A stretch of 64,000 nt of DNA, from IMG/VR virus record IMGVR_UViG_3300035156_000206, positions 1 through 64,000 of that record; one strand, 5' to 3'. The notes below the pieces were generated by a model. The model was not told where the DNA came from and ran no database searches. It was given only the letters and a program-made list of their open reading frames with translations. Positions 46,025-54,188 of this stretch are shown one piece after another. Position 1 is the stretch's first letter, and every line of letters begins with the position of its first letter. This DNA comes from a virus. Position numbers and translations under genes: made by a program.

Positions 46025-46624
46025 CTATGCCTTTGGTTCTGGTGGTACATAACCACGGAATGTGAAACTTACTCGTTCGCCACACTGGAACCCTGCTTTA
46101 GGAATCCTGTGGACGTGTGAAATCTGCATCCCTGGCTGCATCAGGCAGAGGCTGCCGTGTTCAAGCTTCAGGGACGTAACGTCCTTCTTGTCTTCATACG
46201 GAGCGAAATGAATCTCGCGTTCCGCACCGAAGGTGATCAACGCGATTGGGCGCGTGTGATCCATGATTGGGCTATTGTCAGCGTGCCAGCCAAGCCAATT
46301 GCGCTCATTCATATAACGATTGAGGAACAATACCTCAAATTGGGTACTGTAGAAATCTTGTACCGCAACTTGTGCACCACGCAAGAATGGTGTCCACTCC
46401 TGCTGTTCGTACGTGCGCTCCCCAACGCCTTCACCATAAGTGTAGGCGCCATCAATGTCAGCCACAAAGTATTCCATCCGTGTTGGAGTGCGGTCAGCCC
46501 AATCCAGTGTACCCAGGTGTGCAATGACGTTGTCACGCGTCACTTCTGGCATCCAAACCACACGGCCGGCTTCATCGAACGCGAAGTCCTTGAAATATTC
46601 AACTGGTACATTAGGGATCAACAT
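46025..46624 (-). CDS. AlkB-like 2-oxoglutarate/Fe(II) dioxygenase
   Basis: A 199-residue protein with the AlkB fold signatures: LGWHADNSPIMD (HxD iron ligands), ITFGAEREIHF, SHVHRIPKA (second iron His), and RVSFTFRGYV, the Arg-x-x-x-T-F-R end that binds 2-oxoglutarate. AlkB enzymes demethylate damaged DNA or RNA bases. Separated from coaE by one base and preceded by its own promoter. Confidence 0.9.
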   Translation of the reverse strand: MLIPNVPVEYFKDFAFDEAGRVVWMPEVTRDNVIAHLGTLDWADRTPTRMEYFVADIDGAYTYGEGVGERTYEQQEWTPFLRGAQVAVQDFYSTQFEVLFLNRYMNERNWLGWHADNSPIMDHTRPIALITFGAEREIHFAPYEDKKDVTSLKLEHGSLCLMQPGMQISHVHRIPKAGFQCGERVSFTFRGYVPPEPKA

Positions 46625-46658
46625 AATTGTTCTTCTTGATTTGTATAGGAATTCTGCG

Positions 46659-46687
46659 ATCTTAATATGTCAGAGTGAAAAAGTCAA
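46659..46687 (-). promoter_or_regulatory. promoter
   Basis: TTGACT and TAAGAT, 17-bp spacer. Heads alkB-like, coaE-HD, coaD and the gene at 43689. Confidence 0.85.
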
Positions 46688-46694
46688 CAAAAAG

Positions 46695-47879
46695 TTAACG
46701 ACCTAACCGTTCGGCAATGTCTGCTATTTCACGAACCACGTTTTGCTGGTTGTGGTCAACGTACTTGATACCTAATTTGAGTGCACATGCTGTGTAATCT
46801 GGAACAAACAATACCGCATGCAACGTGTGCTGCAAATTGCGGCGCATGGTAAAGTCTGGGATCAGCGTCCCGTTCCCCACAGCAACAAGTCGCATGGCTT
46901 GCATATATTGCTCCATCTGAGTTGGATTACCAAGAACAGGTACTCCATAGTACACGCAAGCCGACACCAGACCATGAGCAGCATGAGACACTACCAGATT
47001 ACAGGTAGGCAACAACGCATCGAGGCGTACGGGAGTTGTGTGCAATACCATATTTGGTGAAGCGTACTGCTCCTTGATGTCATCCGGGAGACCTGGAATG
47101 TAACAAATTACATTGAGGTCAATTGCGGTCAGCGCATCGAGTAGGTTGCACACAGACTCATTGTACTGTACATACACAAATACGTTTTTCTGGCCACCTG
47201 CAGGCCACTTCACATCAAGTCCATGCTCCACGTCAAACAGAGGACCAAAATACTTTCCGTCCTGCCGATCAGGGTAGTGGTCAAACTCTGGAAACGTGAG
47301 CAGAGCCTCTTCGTCAGCGCGCATGCACGACGGAAGGTTGCTGAACATTGACCTACCATACATCAGCGCAATGGTATTAAGTATCCCTACTATCTGATCT
47401 TCTCCCAGCTTCAATGCCTCTTTGTTGGCTTTGTGCCGAAAGATTGGATATGTGCGATCCCATTTTGGTGGAATCTCGAAGCCAGTACCAATGTTGAAAG
47501 TAGGAATCCCAGCCATGCGTGCTGCAAAGAGGGCGGCGGGTGAATGGTCAAGCAGTACCACGTCAGGTTCTTCTGCTAGGAATATGTCGATCCAAGCAGC
47601 GATGGTGGGCTCCATCACATCAATCCTGCCGAACCCTTTGGACAACAGGATGTCGCCATAACTGGAAATCTTCCGCCCTGCTGGGCGCTGATCGATCAGC
47701 AAATGTGGAATGGTACCATATTCAAACCTATCCTCTCCTAGCACCGTGTGAGCAATTTCCATATCCTTCAGGAAGAAGATGATGGTATGACCACGTGAAC
47801 GCAACTCACGAGCGATCAGGCGTTGGCGAAGGATGTGGCCTAGATTGGCACCCAGTTCCCACGCAAATAGGAATTTCAC
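46695..47879 (-). CDS. GT-B glycosyltransferase (GT1/MGT-like)
   Basis: A 394-residue GT-B enzyme. The N-terminal GANLGHILRQRLIARELRSR stretch is the acceptor-domain glycine-rich turn. SHAAHGLVSACVYYGVPVLG with NPTQMEQY is the donor-sugar-binding signature of UDP-glycosyltransferases. GTG start one base into the upstream stop. Targets could be phage DNA bases, host surface sugars or a small molecule; nothing in the sequence decides. Confidence 0.85.
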   Translation of the reverse strand: MKFLFAWELGANLGHILRQRLIARELRSRGHTIIFFLKDMEIAHTVLGEDRFEYGTIPHLLIDQRPAGRKISSYGDILLSKGFGRIDVMEPTIAAWIDIFLAEEPDVVLLDHSPAALFAARMAGIPTFNIGTGFEIPPKWDRTYPIFRHKANKEALKLGEDQIVGILNTIALMYGRSMFSNLPSCMRADEEALLTFPEFDHYPDRQDGKYFGPLFDVEHGLDVKWPAGGQKNVFVYVQYNESVCNLLDALTAIDLNVICYIPGLPDDIKEQYASPNMVLHTTPVRLDALLPTCNLVVSHAAHGLVSACVYYGVPVLGNPTQMEQYMQAMRLVAVGNGTLIPDFTMRRNLQHTLHAVLFVPDYTACALKLGIKYVDHNQQNVVREIADIAERLGR

Positions 47880-48058
47880 TAGTAGCCCTCGATTTTGAAG
47901 TACTGCAACATTTTTAAGGTCTCGCTCTCATACTGACTCGACAAGAAGAGCTGTGAGCCATCCAGTAGGTGGAGGAACCAACCACCACTAGGTGCAGGCT
48001 CGAGCCGCATGATTGCGGTTGCAGGAATATAGAAGTGCCCTACACGAATGGCTATCAT
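47879..48058 (-). CDS. hypothetical 59-aa protein
   Basis: Starts MIAIRVGHFYIPATAIMRLE and ends FKIEGY. ATGA overlap upstream and TAGTG overlap downstream with the glycosyltransferase give strong support. Beta-rich; unrecognised. Confidence 0.72.
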   Translation of the reverse strand: MIAIRVGHFYIPATAIMRLEPAPSGGWFLHLLDGSQLFLSSQYESETLKMLQYFKIEGY

Positions 48059-48249
48059 GATACGGACATTGATATCACAAATGGAGCATGGGTGATGCTG
48101 TAGTACAGAATGAATCCACCGATCAAGCCTGGGATGATTGCTAACTTCTCCATGCTACCAAAAGCATGGGACACAAGTAGCATCGTGAAAGACCACCAAC
48201 AGAGGTAGCAGCCAATGAGGATCAGGATAAGGAAACCAAAGATTGCCAT
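48055..48249 (-). CDS. 64-aa membrane protein
   Basis: Two helices (GFLILILIGCYLCWWSFTML and LAIIPGLIGGFILYYSI). First gene of the glycosyltransferase operon; a membrane partner for the transferase is conceivable. Confidence 0.75.
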   Translation of the reverse strand: MAIFGFLILILIGCYLCWWSFTMLLVSHAFGSMEKLAIIPGLIGGFILYYSITHAPFVISMSVS

Positions 48250-48282
48250 GTGAGTCTTTCAATGTTGTGGAGGAATACAACA

Positions 48283-48311
48283 ATCATACACAAACTTATG
48301 TTTGCAGACAA
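48283..48311 (-). promoter_or_regulatory. promoter
   Basis: TTGTCT and TATGAT, 17-bp spacer, for the genes 48055, 47879 and 46695. Confidence 0.75.
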
Positions 48312-48334
48312 CAAAAAACCCGCCGAAGCGGGTT
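48312..48334 (-). terminator. terminator
   Basis: AACCCGC-TTCG-GCGGGTT then TTTT on the minus strand, after the vWA gene. Confidence 0.95.
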
Positions 48335-48356
48335 GGGTGCTGCAGGAGATGACTTG

Positions 48357-49418
48357 TTATACCGTTACTGCCTCATAGAGGAATGTGGTATCACCGATCA
48401 GCTTGCGGTTGTTTGACGTCGATTGGACGAACACCGTATACCGCTCACGGTCAAATGTAGGCTTGATGTCGACGCTTTCGCCTTCTGGGAGACCCAGGAC
48501 TTCGCGTGCGGCACTACCTTGGTACATGTCACCAGTTTCCTTGTCCAGGATGACGATCTCTTTCTTCGCCTGGATAGTTTCTCGCTTGGTGAACTCGTAG
48601 AAGCCACGACCGGTCTTGAATACGAGACCACTCGCCTCTACCAACTGCTTGATCGGTTGATCGTAATCAACCGGGATTTGCTGGAAGCGACCTTCTGCCA
48701 CAGCCTTAGCATCAACCTTGCGGTAGCGACCTTTCGAGTCACGCTTGTTGAGGCTATCGAAGATTGACGACATAGTACGTGTCATGCGCTTCGATGTGGT
48801 TACTTCTTCCTCGTACTTCTGCAAAGCTTCTGGGCTCTGTTGTTGATATACAACTGCCAGGAACATCTCTGTAGCTTCACTAAATTGTGACAGCTTGATG
48901 TGTGCACCGCCTGAGCGGTGGGCAAGTTCAGCATAGAATGCGGTAGCTTGACCTTCATTCAATGCTTGCACACCATGGACCAGAACGCCTTTGGAGGTAA
49001 GCGTGTCCAACTCTTTGCGCCAGTCGAGACGCTTTGGGTTATGTGCAGGAGGGTGGGGAATAGCATCACCGATAACAGCAAGTACTCGCTTGCTATCCGG
49101 GCGCCATTGAACAACAGAGTGGGCTTCATGCAAGACCAGCTCGTAGCACTCAGGCCAATCGCCACCGCCGGTAGACGAGACGTGATTAACGAAGTGCGAT
49201 ACCGCTTCAGGGTCGCTGGTCAATTGCAAGTGTTTGGTAACGTAGGTACTACGCTCATCACAGTAGTCACCGTGGGCGATCAGTCCGATACGTAAATTGG
49301 GAACATCATTGAAGAGGCGCTTGGCCGTTGCTGCGATCTCGCGGCGCACTTGGGCGAGACACGGATACATGGATCCGGTGGTGTCAAAAGAGAATACGAT
49401 GTCAATAGGTTGATTCAT
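48357..49418 (-). CDS. von Willebrand A domain protein
   Basis: A 353-residue protein. Residues 5-190 form a vWA domain with the metal-site DTTGS at 12-16 (FSFDTTGSMYPCL), GDYCDE, and STGGGDWPECYE. The C-terminal 150 residues are charged and unassigned (IVILDKETGDMYQGSAAREV). vWA proteins scaffold complexes; TerY-type vWA proteins sit in Ter systems. Preceded by a late promoter, so possibly structural or late-acting. Confidence 0.88.
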   Translation of the reverse strand: MNQPIDIVFSFDTTGSMYPCLAQVRREIAATAKRLFNDVPNLRIGLIAHGDYCDERSTYVTKHLQLTSDPEAVSHFVNHVSSTGGGDWPECYELVLHEAHSVVQWRPDSKRVLAVIGDAIPHPPAHNPKRLDWRKELDTLTSKGVLVHGVQALNEGQATAFYAELAHRSGGAHIKLSQFSEATEMFLAVVYQQQSPEALQKYEEEVTTSKRMTRTMSSIFDSLNKRDSKGRYRKVDAKAVAEGRFQQIPVDYDQPIKQLVEASGLVFKTGRGFYEFTKRETIQAKKEIVILDKETGDMYQGSAAREVLGLPEGESVDIKPTFDRERYTVFVQSTSNNRKLIGDTTFLYEAVTV

Positions 49419-49496
49419 AATACATTTTCCAGTCTAAAAGGTCTGTTTAAGTTCTAAAATTAGTGTACAACTAGCATGTCGCACACGCTAAGTAAG

Positions 49497-49504
49497 TATT
49501 TATA
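49497..49504 (-). promoter_or_regulatory. late promoter TATAAATA
   Basis: Perfect late-promoter match 79 bases upstream of the vWA gene. Confidence 0.65.
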
Positions 49505-49506
49505 CT

Positions 49507-49543
49507 GAAAAACACCAAGGTTTTGGGGTTCCTTGGTGTTTTA
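49507..49543 (-). terminator. bidirectional terminator
   Basis: AACACCAAGG/CCTTGGTGTT hairpin with T-runs on both strands, after the gene at 49550. Confidence 0.9.
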
Positions 49544-49549
49544 TTTGAA

Positions 49550-49873
49550 TCAATCGCCGCTGTCTATCGATTTTGTTGCTGTGCATTTTGAGCACTTGTA
49601 CTTCGTCATGCCGCTAGCACTCTTTGTGGTTTCCCACTTGTGAGTCCCTGGTGCGCACAGGGCTGCTTTCTCTTTGGCCTTTCGTTCTTCGTTGGCCTTC
49701 CGAGCTGCTGCACCCTTTTCTGCCAGTGCATCATCAATCTTCTTTTGTTCCTCAGCGGTCTTACGCTTTGGTACTTTGCCGTCAGCTTCTGCCCGTGCCC
49801 ACTGATCGGCTAGTGTATCAGGGCGCTTTAGCGACTGACGGTCTTCTTCATTCAAAATTTCGGTGATCTTCAT
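49550..49873 (-). CDS. probable internal head protein with capsid-targeting N-terminus
   Basis: A 107-residue basic protein. MKITEILNE has the hydrophobic-x-x-LNE form of T4 capsid-targeting peptides. The middle is a charged helix (AEEQKKIDDALAEKGAAARK), and the end is a small zinc finger CAPGTHKW...KYKCSKCTATKSI (three Cys and a His). GATAAATA at 49900 supports late expression. Confidence 0.75.
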   Translation of the reverse strand: MKITEILNEEDRQSLKRPDTLADQWARAEADGKVPKRKTAEEQKKIDDALAEKGAAARKANEERKAKEKAALCAPGTHKWETTKSASGMTKYKCSKCTATKSIDSGD

Positions 49874-49899
49874 AGTTACCTCGTAGTTGTTGGGTAGCG

Positions 49900-49907
49900 T
49901 ATTTATC
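49900..49907 (-). promoter_or_regulatory. late promoter GATAAATA
   Basis: 27 bases before the ATG of the gene at 49550. Confidence 0.65.
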
Positions 49908-49923
49908 GCACAGACGGGTAAGG

Positions 49924-50196
49924 TTAGGTTTTGTAGTTGATTTGGTTGTCCAACACAAAAGATATTACCACCTCACAGGTACGAATTGGCGCACTCCCAT
50001 TTAGAACTTCGCAACTATGTGTATTATCGTCGAAGTTATTGCAGTTCTTGCAAGTGGAATCGTGTCCCCAGTATTTGTCCCAATGATCCTGGGCTAGGGA
50101 AACACCACTACACTTACCACCACCAAAGCGGTGCGGGAATCTATACGCCCTGCAATCACAGACGTACTCCCCGGTTCGGCTCTTTCTAGCTTTCAA
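49924..50196 (-). CDS. Cys-rich zinc-binding protein
   Basis: A 90-residue protein with seven Cys and several His (YVCDCRAYRFPHRFGGGKC, STCKNCNNFDDNTHSCEV). CxC...C and CxxC clusters suggest two zinc sites. Unrecognised beyond that. Overlaps its upstream neighbour. Confidence 0.78.
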   Translation of the reverse strand: MKARKSRTGEYVCDCRAYRFPHRFGGGKCSGVSLAQDHWDKYWGHDSTCKNCNNFDDNTHSCEVLNGSAPIRTCEVVISFVLDNQINYKT

Positions 50197-50374
50197 TTGT
50201 GATTAGCTCTACATCAATGTACCGCTGAAAAGTACCAGGGTCCAATTCCACAAAATGTCCAGGTACAGAATCGGTAGGCTGTATCACTAAGTAGTAGTTC
50301 CCACTCTCCGTGAGGAATCGAATGTCCCCTTGCTGTGGCCCAAGCATGAACTTCTGGCCGACTGAATATGGCAT
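50186..50374 (-). CDS. hypothetical protein
   Basis: A 62-residue beta-rich protein starting MPYSVGQKFMLGPQQGDIRF; a longer frame reads back into the upstream gene. Resembles small phage proteins with a barrel-like strand pattern; unassigned. Confidence 0.65.
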   Translation of the reverse strand: MPYSVGQKFMLGPQQGDIRFLTESGNYYLVIQPTDSVPGHFVELDPGTFQRYIDVELITIES

Positions 50375-50378
50375 GGAT

Positions 50379-50951
50379 CTAGCAGTCACAGTGTGATGAT
50401 GGCATTGTGCCACGTGGATCAAACGTCTTGTCAAAGTAGACGGTGTAGAAGTGCTTTGGCTCTTCACCATATTCTTCCATAAATGCATCGATCACTTCCT
50501 GCTCATCCTTTGGATTGAGCACACTGACGCACTCGTGAGTGTACCGAACAGCCGTAGTGATCTGGTTCAGATGTTTCTTCGGAGCAACTGGAGGTGCAGC
50601 CGCTGCACTGTCACCAACGATCCTTATCAGGACCTCGTCGCTCATATCGTCTTGGTCGAACTCCATGTTGGCAAATTGCTCTTGGGTGATCTCTTTGACT
50701 CCCATGTAGCAATGGGCAAACCAGTGAAAGCGTTCCCAGGTGGGTGTGTTGTTTTTGAACATCACGGTATTGAACCGCTTGTTGGGGAATTCTTCGAACG
50801 TCACGGTTGAAGAAGATTGGCTTACGTCAATGCGAGCGACCGTCAGCTCATCGCCCACTTCTAGCAGTAGGTTGGCATTAGTTACGTCGCTGTCGTAACC
50901 ACCTTTACCGGTGTACACTACCTTACCACCAGATGCTGTGTTGATATCCAT
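50379..50951 (-). CDS. hypothetical protein
   Basis: A 190-residue acidic protein starting MDINTASGGKVVYTGKGG after TTGGAG. Its first part (ELTVARIDVSQSSSTVTFEE) is a small sheet typical of phage proteins; the C-terminus (DAFMEEYGEEPKHFYTVYFD) is a separate acidic unit. Unrecognised. Confidence 0.78.
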   Translation of the reverse strand: MDINTASGGKVVYTGKGGYDSDVTNANLLLEVGDELTVARIDVSQSSSTVTFEEFPNKRFNTVMFKNNTPTWERFHWFAHCYMGVKEITQEQFANMEFDQDDMSDEVLIRIVGDSAAAAPPVAPKKHLNQITTAVRYTHECVSVLNPKDEQEVIDAFMEEYGEEPKHFYTVYFDKTFDPRGTMPSSHCDC

Positions 50952-51012
50952 CAGATTCTCCAATTCAAAAACGTCACCCTAGACAAAAAGAAAAACAAAA
51001 ACAACAGTTATT

Positions 51013-51615
51013 TTAGGCCCACCACTTGTCGAGAGACAAGTTAGAGTCAAACACTGTCGATTCGATCTTGGTCTCTAGCACTTCAATATCGATTCCCCGA
51101 GCAGCATTCCTGCCTTTGAGACGATTGGAGTCCTTCATGATCTGGTAGTCAATCCAGCGCACGTCCCCTTTGTAGTAGCGGGCATTGACAAAGACGGTCT
51201 CCATATCGCCCTTCACTTCCATTGGGTTGGAAGATTGGACAAAACCATCTGGCATGAATATCTCTTGTCCCACCTTTTTGCGCACCTTGATATGGCATTC
51301 ACGATACGTAGTTAGCCCCACAGGAAGTGTTGGTAGGGATTCGTGCTCCAGCTTCTGGCGAATCACAGTATGCCCATCGTCTGTTAGAGCTAGCGCTGTG
51401 TTACGCACGCTGTGCATCATACTAGTCACGTCAGGCGTCTTGATAGTATCTGTCACGTAATGGCGGGTGATCATCACGTCTTTCTGCTTCCGGTCGCCTT
51501 TTGCTAACAGGATGATCGTTGTCTTCCAGCCTGGTGGTGCAACGAACTTGTCGTCGTCTGTCAACAGGGTAATGTGGGCATGAAATTTGCCCTTGAGGTC
51601 TGCAACTGCCGTCAT
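51013..51615 (-). CDS. hypothetical protein
   Basis: A 200-residue protein starting MTAVADLKGKFHAHITLL. HAHITLL recalls the HxT motif of 2H phosphoesterases, but a convincing second HxT is missing. The rest is beta-rich with GRNAARGIDIEVLETKIES at the end. A much longer frame overlaps denV and is not used. Confidence 0.75.
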   Translation of the reverse strand: MTAVADLKGKFHAHITLLTDDDKFVAPPGWKTTIILLAKGDRKQKDVMITRHYVTDTIKTPDVTSMMHSVRNTALALTDDGHTVIRQKLEHESLPTLPVGLTTYRECHIKVRKKVGQEIFMPDGFVQSSNPMEVKGDMETVFVNARYYKGDVRWIDYQIMKDSNRLKGRNAARGIDIEVLETKIESTVFDSNLSLDKWWA

Positions 51616-51616
51616 A

Positions 51617-52033
51617 TTATGCTTTCGGTGTGATTGGTTTGCCGTAGTAGCGATACCATCCAGGCTTCTGACTGATACGGAGTTTGATTCGTTCGCGAAC
51701 AACGTTCTTGTCTGCTTCGCTTGCTTCCCAGTTCTTGTACAAATGGTCAGGCCACTTCTCTTTGGGGAATGGGTGCTGGGGTTCAAAGCCACGGGTGCGC
51801 ATCTCAGCAGTGAGACTCTCATACCGCTCGTGCAAGTACAACCCCTTATTATAGAAGAAGTAGCAGTGGCCAGCATTCAGTGTGAACTTCTTGGGAACCT
51901 TCTTCTCAACATACCCAAGGCTACTATCAAGCGTGCGCTGGAGGTTAGCGCAAAGCAGTCGCATTTCCCGGTACTCGGCAATCAGATGCTGATCCATCAG
52001 TTCTTTTGGCTCGACAAGGTTAATTCTGGTCAT
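51617..52033 (-). CDS. denV: pyrimidine dimer DNA glycosylase (endonuclease V)
   Basis: A 138-residue DenV. MTRINLVEPKELMDQHLIAE matches T4 DenV from the catalytic Thr2 (after Met removal) through the substrate-binding EYRE; RPTWYKYYGKAI of T4 appears here as KPGWYRYYGKPI. The enzyme cuts UV pyrimidine dimers by glycosylase/lyase action. Catalytic Glu (T4 Glu23) corresponds to Glu in AEYREMR. Confidence 0.95.
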   Translation of the reverse strand: MTRINLVEPKELMDQHLIAEYREMRLLCANLQRTLDSSLGYVEKKVPKKFTLNAGHCYFFYNKGLYLHERYESLTAEMRTRGFEPQHPFPKEKWPDHLYKNWEASEADKNVVRERIKLRISQKPGWYRYYGKPITPKA

Positions 52034-52063
52034 ACAAACTCCGGTGCATATCAAGATTCAACA

Positions 52064-52091
52064 TTATATACGTCAAAAAATAATCCAACAA
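52064..52091 (-). promoter_or_regulatory. promoter
   Basis: TTGTTG and TATAAT, 16-bp spacer, for denV; divergent from the promoter at 52095. Confidence 0.65.
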
Positions 52092-52094
52092 CTG

Positions 52095-52123
52095 TTGCTT
52101 TTTGTTGGTTCCTTCTGTACAAT
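52095..52123 (+). promoter_or_regulatory. promoter
   Basis: TTGCTT and TACAAT, 17-bp spacer, for the plus-strand operon from 52163. Confidence 0.7.
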
Positions 52124-52162
52124 GAAACACATCATCACAACCCTCAACCATTCTTACGGCAC

Positions 52163-52480
52163 ATGAAACTTACAAACGAGCAACTATTGCAGCAACTGAA
52201 AGACAACATCAACAAGGTAGTATCGGATATGGTCACCTTGAGCCTTCATGATTATGAAACAACAGGGAAGGGACTGATTGTTGGCGACAAGCCACTAGTC
52301 ACACCAGAACTGGTAGTGGATTTGTTTGAGGCTCATGTCAAACGCGTATTCAATCCAGAATATGTCTTGCCCACTCTGAACTCACTGGCAATCTTCCGCT
52401 TGATGAAGTATGATCCTGTGCAAGAAGTGTTGCATTGGAACAAAACCGCCTCTTCAATCTACGTAAAGCAGAACCCATGA
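52163..52480 (+). CDS. hypothetical helical protein
   Basis: A 105-residue helical protein (LTNEQLLQQLKDNINKVVSD). A larger frame in register extends upstream past the divergent promoters and is not credible. ATGA overlap with the next gene. Confidence 0.78.
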   Translation: MKLTNEQLLQQLKDNINKVVSDMVTLSLHDYETTGKGLIVGDKPLVTPELVVDLFEAHVKRVFNPEYVLPTLNSLAIFRLMKYDPVQEVLHWNKTASSIYVKQNP

Positions 52481-53133
52481 AATACAATACCAAAGTCATC
52501 AACATGTTCGGGGGCCCAGGTGCTGGCAAAAGTGTTGCCGCAATGGAGCTGACGGCACGGTTGAAGCGTGCTGGCAAGACTGCAGAATATGTTACAGAAG
52601 TAGCAAAAGATCTTGTTCATGAAGATACGACAGTTTTGTATCGCTACCAAGATTGGATTTCTGCAGAGCAAAATCGTCGTCAGGGCCGTTTAATTGGACA
52701 ATACGAATACATCGTCACAGACAGTCCTCTCCTGCTAGGAATCTTCTACTGTCCTCCAAATTACTATCCATCTTTCAAACAGTTGATTCTGGAGAAATTC
52801 TGGTCTTACGACAACATCAACTTCTACCTGCACCGCAATAGCCCATACGAAGCAATCGGCCGGTATCAAGATGAAAATGGTGCCAAGCGACTGGATCTGC
52901 AAATCCAATCGTACCTACGTCACAACGGCATTCAATTCCAGAACATCACATCGGATGACAACATTGGACAGAACCTAATGGATGCAATGTTCCCACCGGC
53001 TCCTGTTATCGTGCCACCACGATTCAAACCAGAGCACGTAGCAGCAGCTCGGAACATATGTGCCTCGTCCACGATAGAACGACCATGGCCATTCCCGGAG
53101 CCAGCCAAGTTCAAGAGCAACGACGGAGCGTAA
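52477..53133 (+). CDS. P-loop kinase/ATPase, NadR kinase-like (AAA_28 type)
   Basis: A 218-residue protein. Walker A GGPGAGKSV at about 12-20, YVTEVAKDLV and YIVTDSPLLLGIFY (Walker B with Asp-Ser) match the AAA_28 group that includes the ribosylnicotinamide-kinase domain of NadR. EAIGRYQDENGAKRLD fits the lid. Whether it phosphorylates nicotinamide riboside or another nucleoside cannot be read off. The NAD genes lie 8-11 kb downstream. Confidence 0.75.
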   Translation: MKYNTKVINMFGGPGAGKSVAAMELTARLKRAGKTAEYVTEVAKDLVHEDTTVLYRYQDWISAEQNRRQGRLIGQYEYIVTDSPLLLGIFYCPPNYYPSFKQLILEKFWSYDNINFYLHRNSPYEAIGRYQDENGAKRLDLQIQSYLRHNGIQFQNITSDDNIGQNLMDAMFPPAPVIVPPRFKPEHVAAARNICASSTIERPWPFPEPAKFKSNDGA

Positions 53134-53134
53134 G

Positions 53135-53542
53135 ATGACACAATTCTTCTTGGACTTCATCGTCCTACCAATTGCAGTGCTGTTCTATCTTGCGTTCTCC
53201 TGGATCGACTACGCTTTGGCCAAGGTTAAAATAGGCATATTTTATGCTCAGTGCTCCATTGGCTACCATAAGACTGTAGAGTGTGGGCCTCATCGTCAGC
53301 AGTGTTCGTGCTGCAACAAACACTTCGATATTGATTTGATGGCTACAAACCTGGAACAGTCCCGCATTGGCTTCACCGAGCAAACAATTCGCTTGGGTTC
53401 GTGCGGCAAGATCGATGAGCTGCCTTGGGTCAACGAATTGACTGGCGGCAAAGGCAACCTGTTATCTGAACTGTACCGCACATACGACATACTGTGGGTT
53501 ATGTGGCATGATGGGATGCACAACTTTAGGAATGACCAATGA
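53135..53542 (+). CDS. membrane-anchored Cys-rich protein
   Basis: A 135-residue protein with one N-terminal helix (FFLDFIVLPIAVLFYLAFSW), then a soluble domain with HRQQCSCCNKHFD and GSCGKID, a possible zinc site. Unrecognised. Confidence 0.78.
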   Translation: MTQFFLDFIVLPIAVLFYLAFSWIDYALAKVKIGIFYAQCSIGYHKTVECGPHRQQCSCCNKHFDIDLMATNLEQSRIGFTEQTIRLGSCGKIDELPWVNELTGGKGNLLSELYRTYDILWVMWHDGMHNFRNDQ

Positions 53543-54177
53543 TCGATACAACATACCTCTGGATCAACGAATCAATCAGCATATCCATCGAACACTCCCA
53601 GATGGAAATCTACCGCAACAAGTTCGTCCAGTACATTACAGATGGGTGTCTCGTGATTACTGGTACGGGTGGATATCGAATAGGTACTCCAGGTAATGGC
53701 AACATGATGCGGGTGTACGAGATGATCTCCCTTGCTGGGTATGTTGTTGGTGACCAGACATCATTCATGATGGAATTGGCACGCCAAGTAGGCCCGTCTA
53801 ATGAGCACCTGTTGAACTGGGATACCATTGGCCACCAGCTGTTCAAGCTTTTGGCGTCCGATCGAATGGTAGTTCGCGCAATCAAAGACTATGTGGCTGC
53901 TACTCAACGTGAACGTCGTGAGGAGATCATGTTTGCCCAAGGCAGAGTGCAACATCAATTGAGGATGCGTTACGATGACGATTGTGGCATTGAGCCTCAA
54001 TTCATCATCCCTGATGCTAACCCACACCAATTGTACTTCATTGTGGGCTCAGAACTGCGGTATATCCCGGAGGTACGCGGATGGATTCGTGATGGGAGTG
54101 ACGTGACGATCGGAAATATCTCAAATGGTGTTGATCTATCTGTTGCTTCAAAGGAAGATGAATCGGATGAAGAATAA
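53539..54177 (+). CDS. hypothetical protein
   Basis: A 212-residue protein of mixed fold, acidic at the C-terminus (ASKEDESDEE). ATGA-coupled. No motif recognised. Confidence 0.78.
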   Translation: MIDTTYLWINESISISIEHSQMEIYRNKFVQYITDGCLVITGTGGYRIGTPGNGNMMRVYEMISLAGYVVGDQTSFMMELARQVGPSNEHLLNWDTIGHQLFKLLASDRMVVRAIKDYVAATQRERREEIMFAQGRVQHQLRMRYDDDCGIEPQFIIPDANPHQLYFIVGSELRYIPEVRGWIRDGSDVTIGNISNGVDLSVASKEDESDEE

Positions 54178-54188
54178 CAAGGACTAAC

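Noticed and set aside
51587-52162. Upstream extension of the gene at 52163 to 51587
   Set aside because: It would run through denV antisense and two divergent promoters; the ATG at 52163 fits the promoter at 52095.
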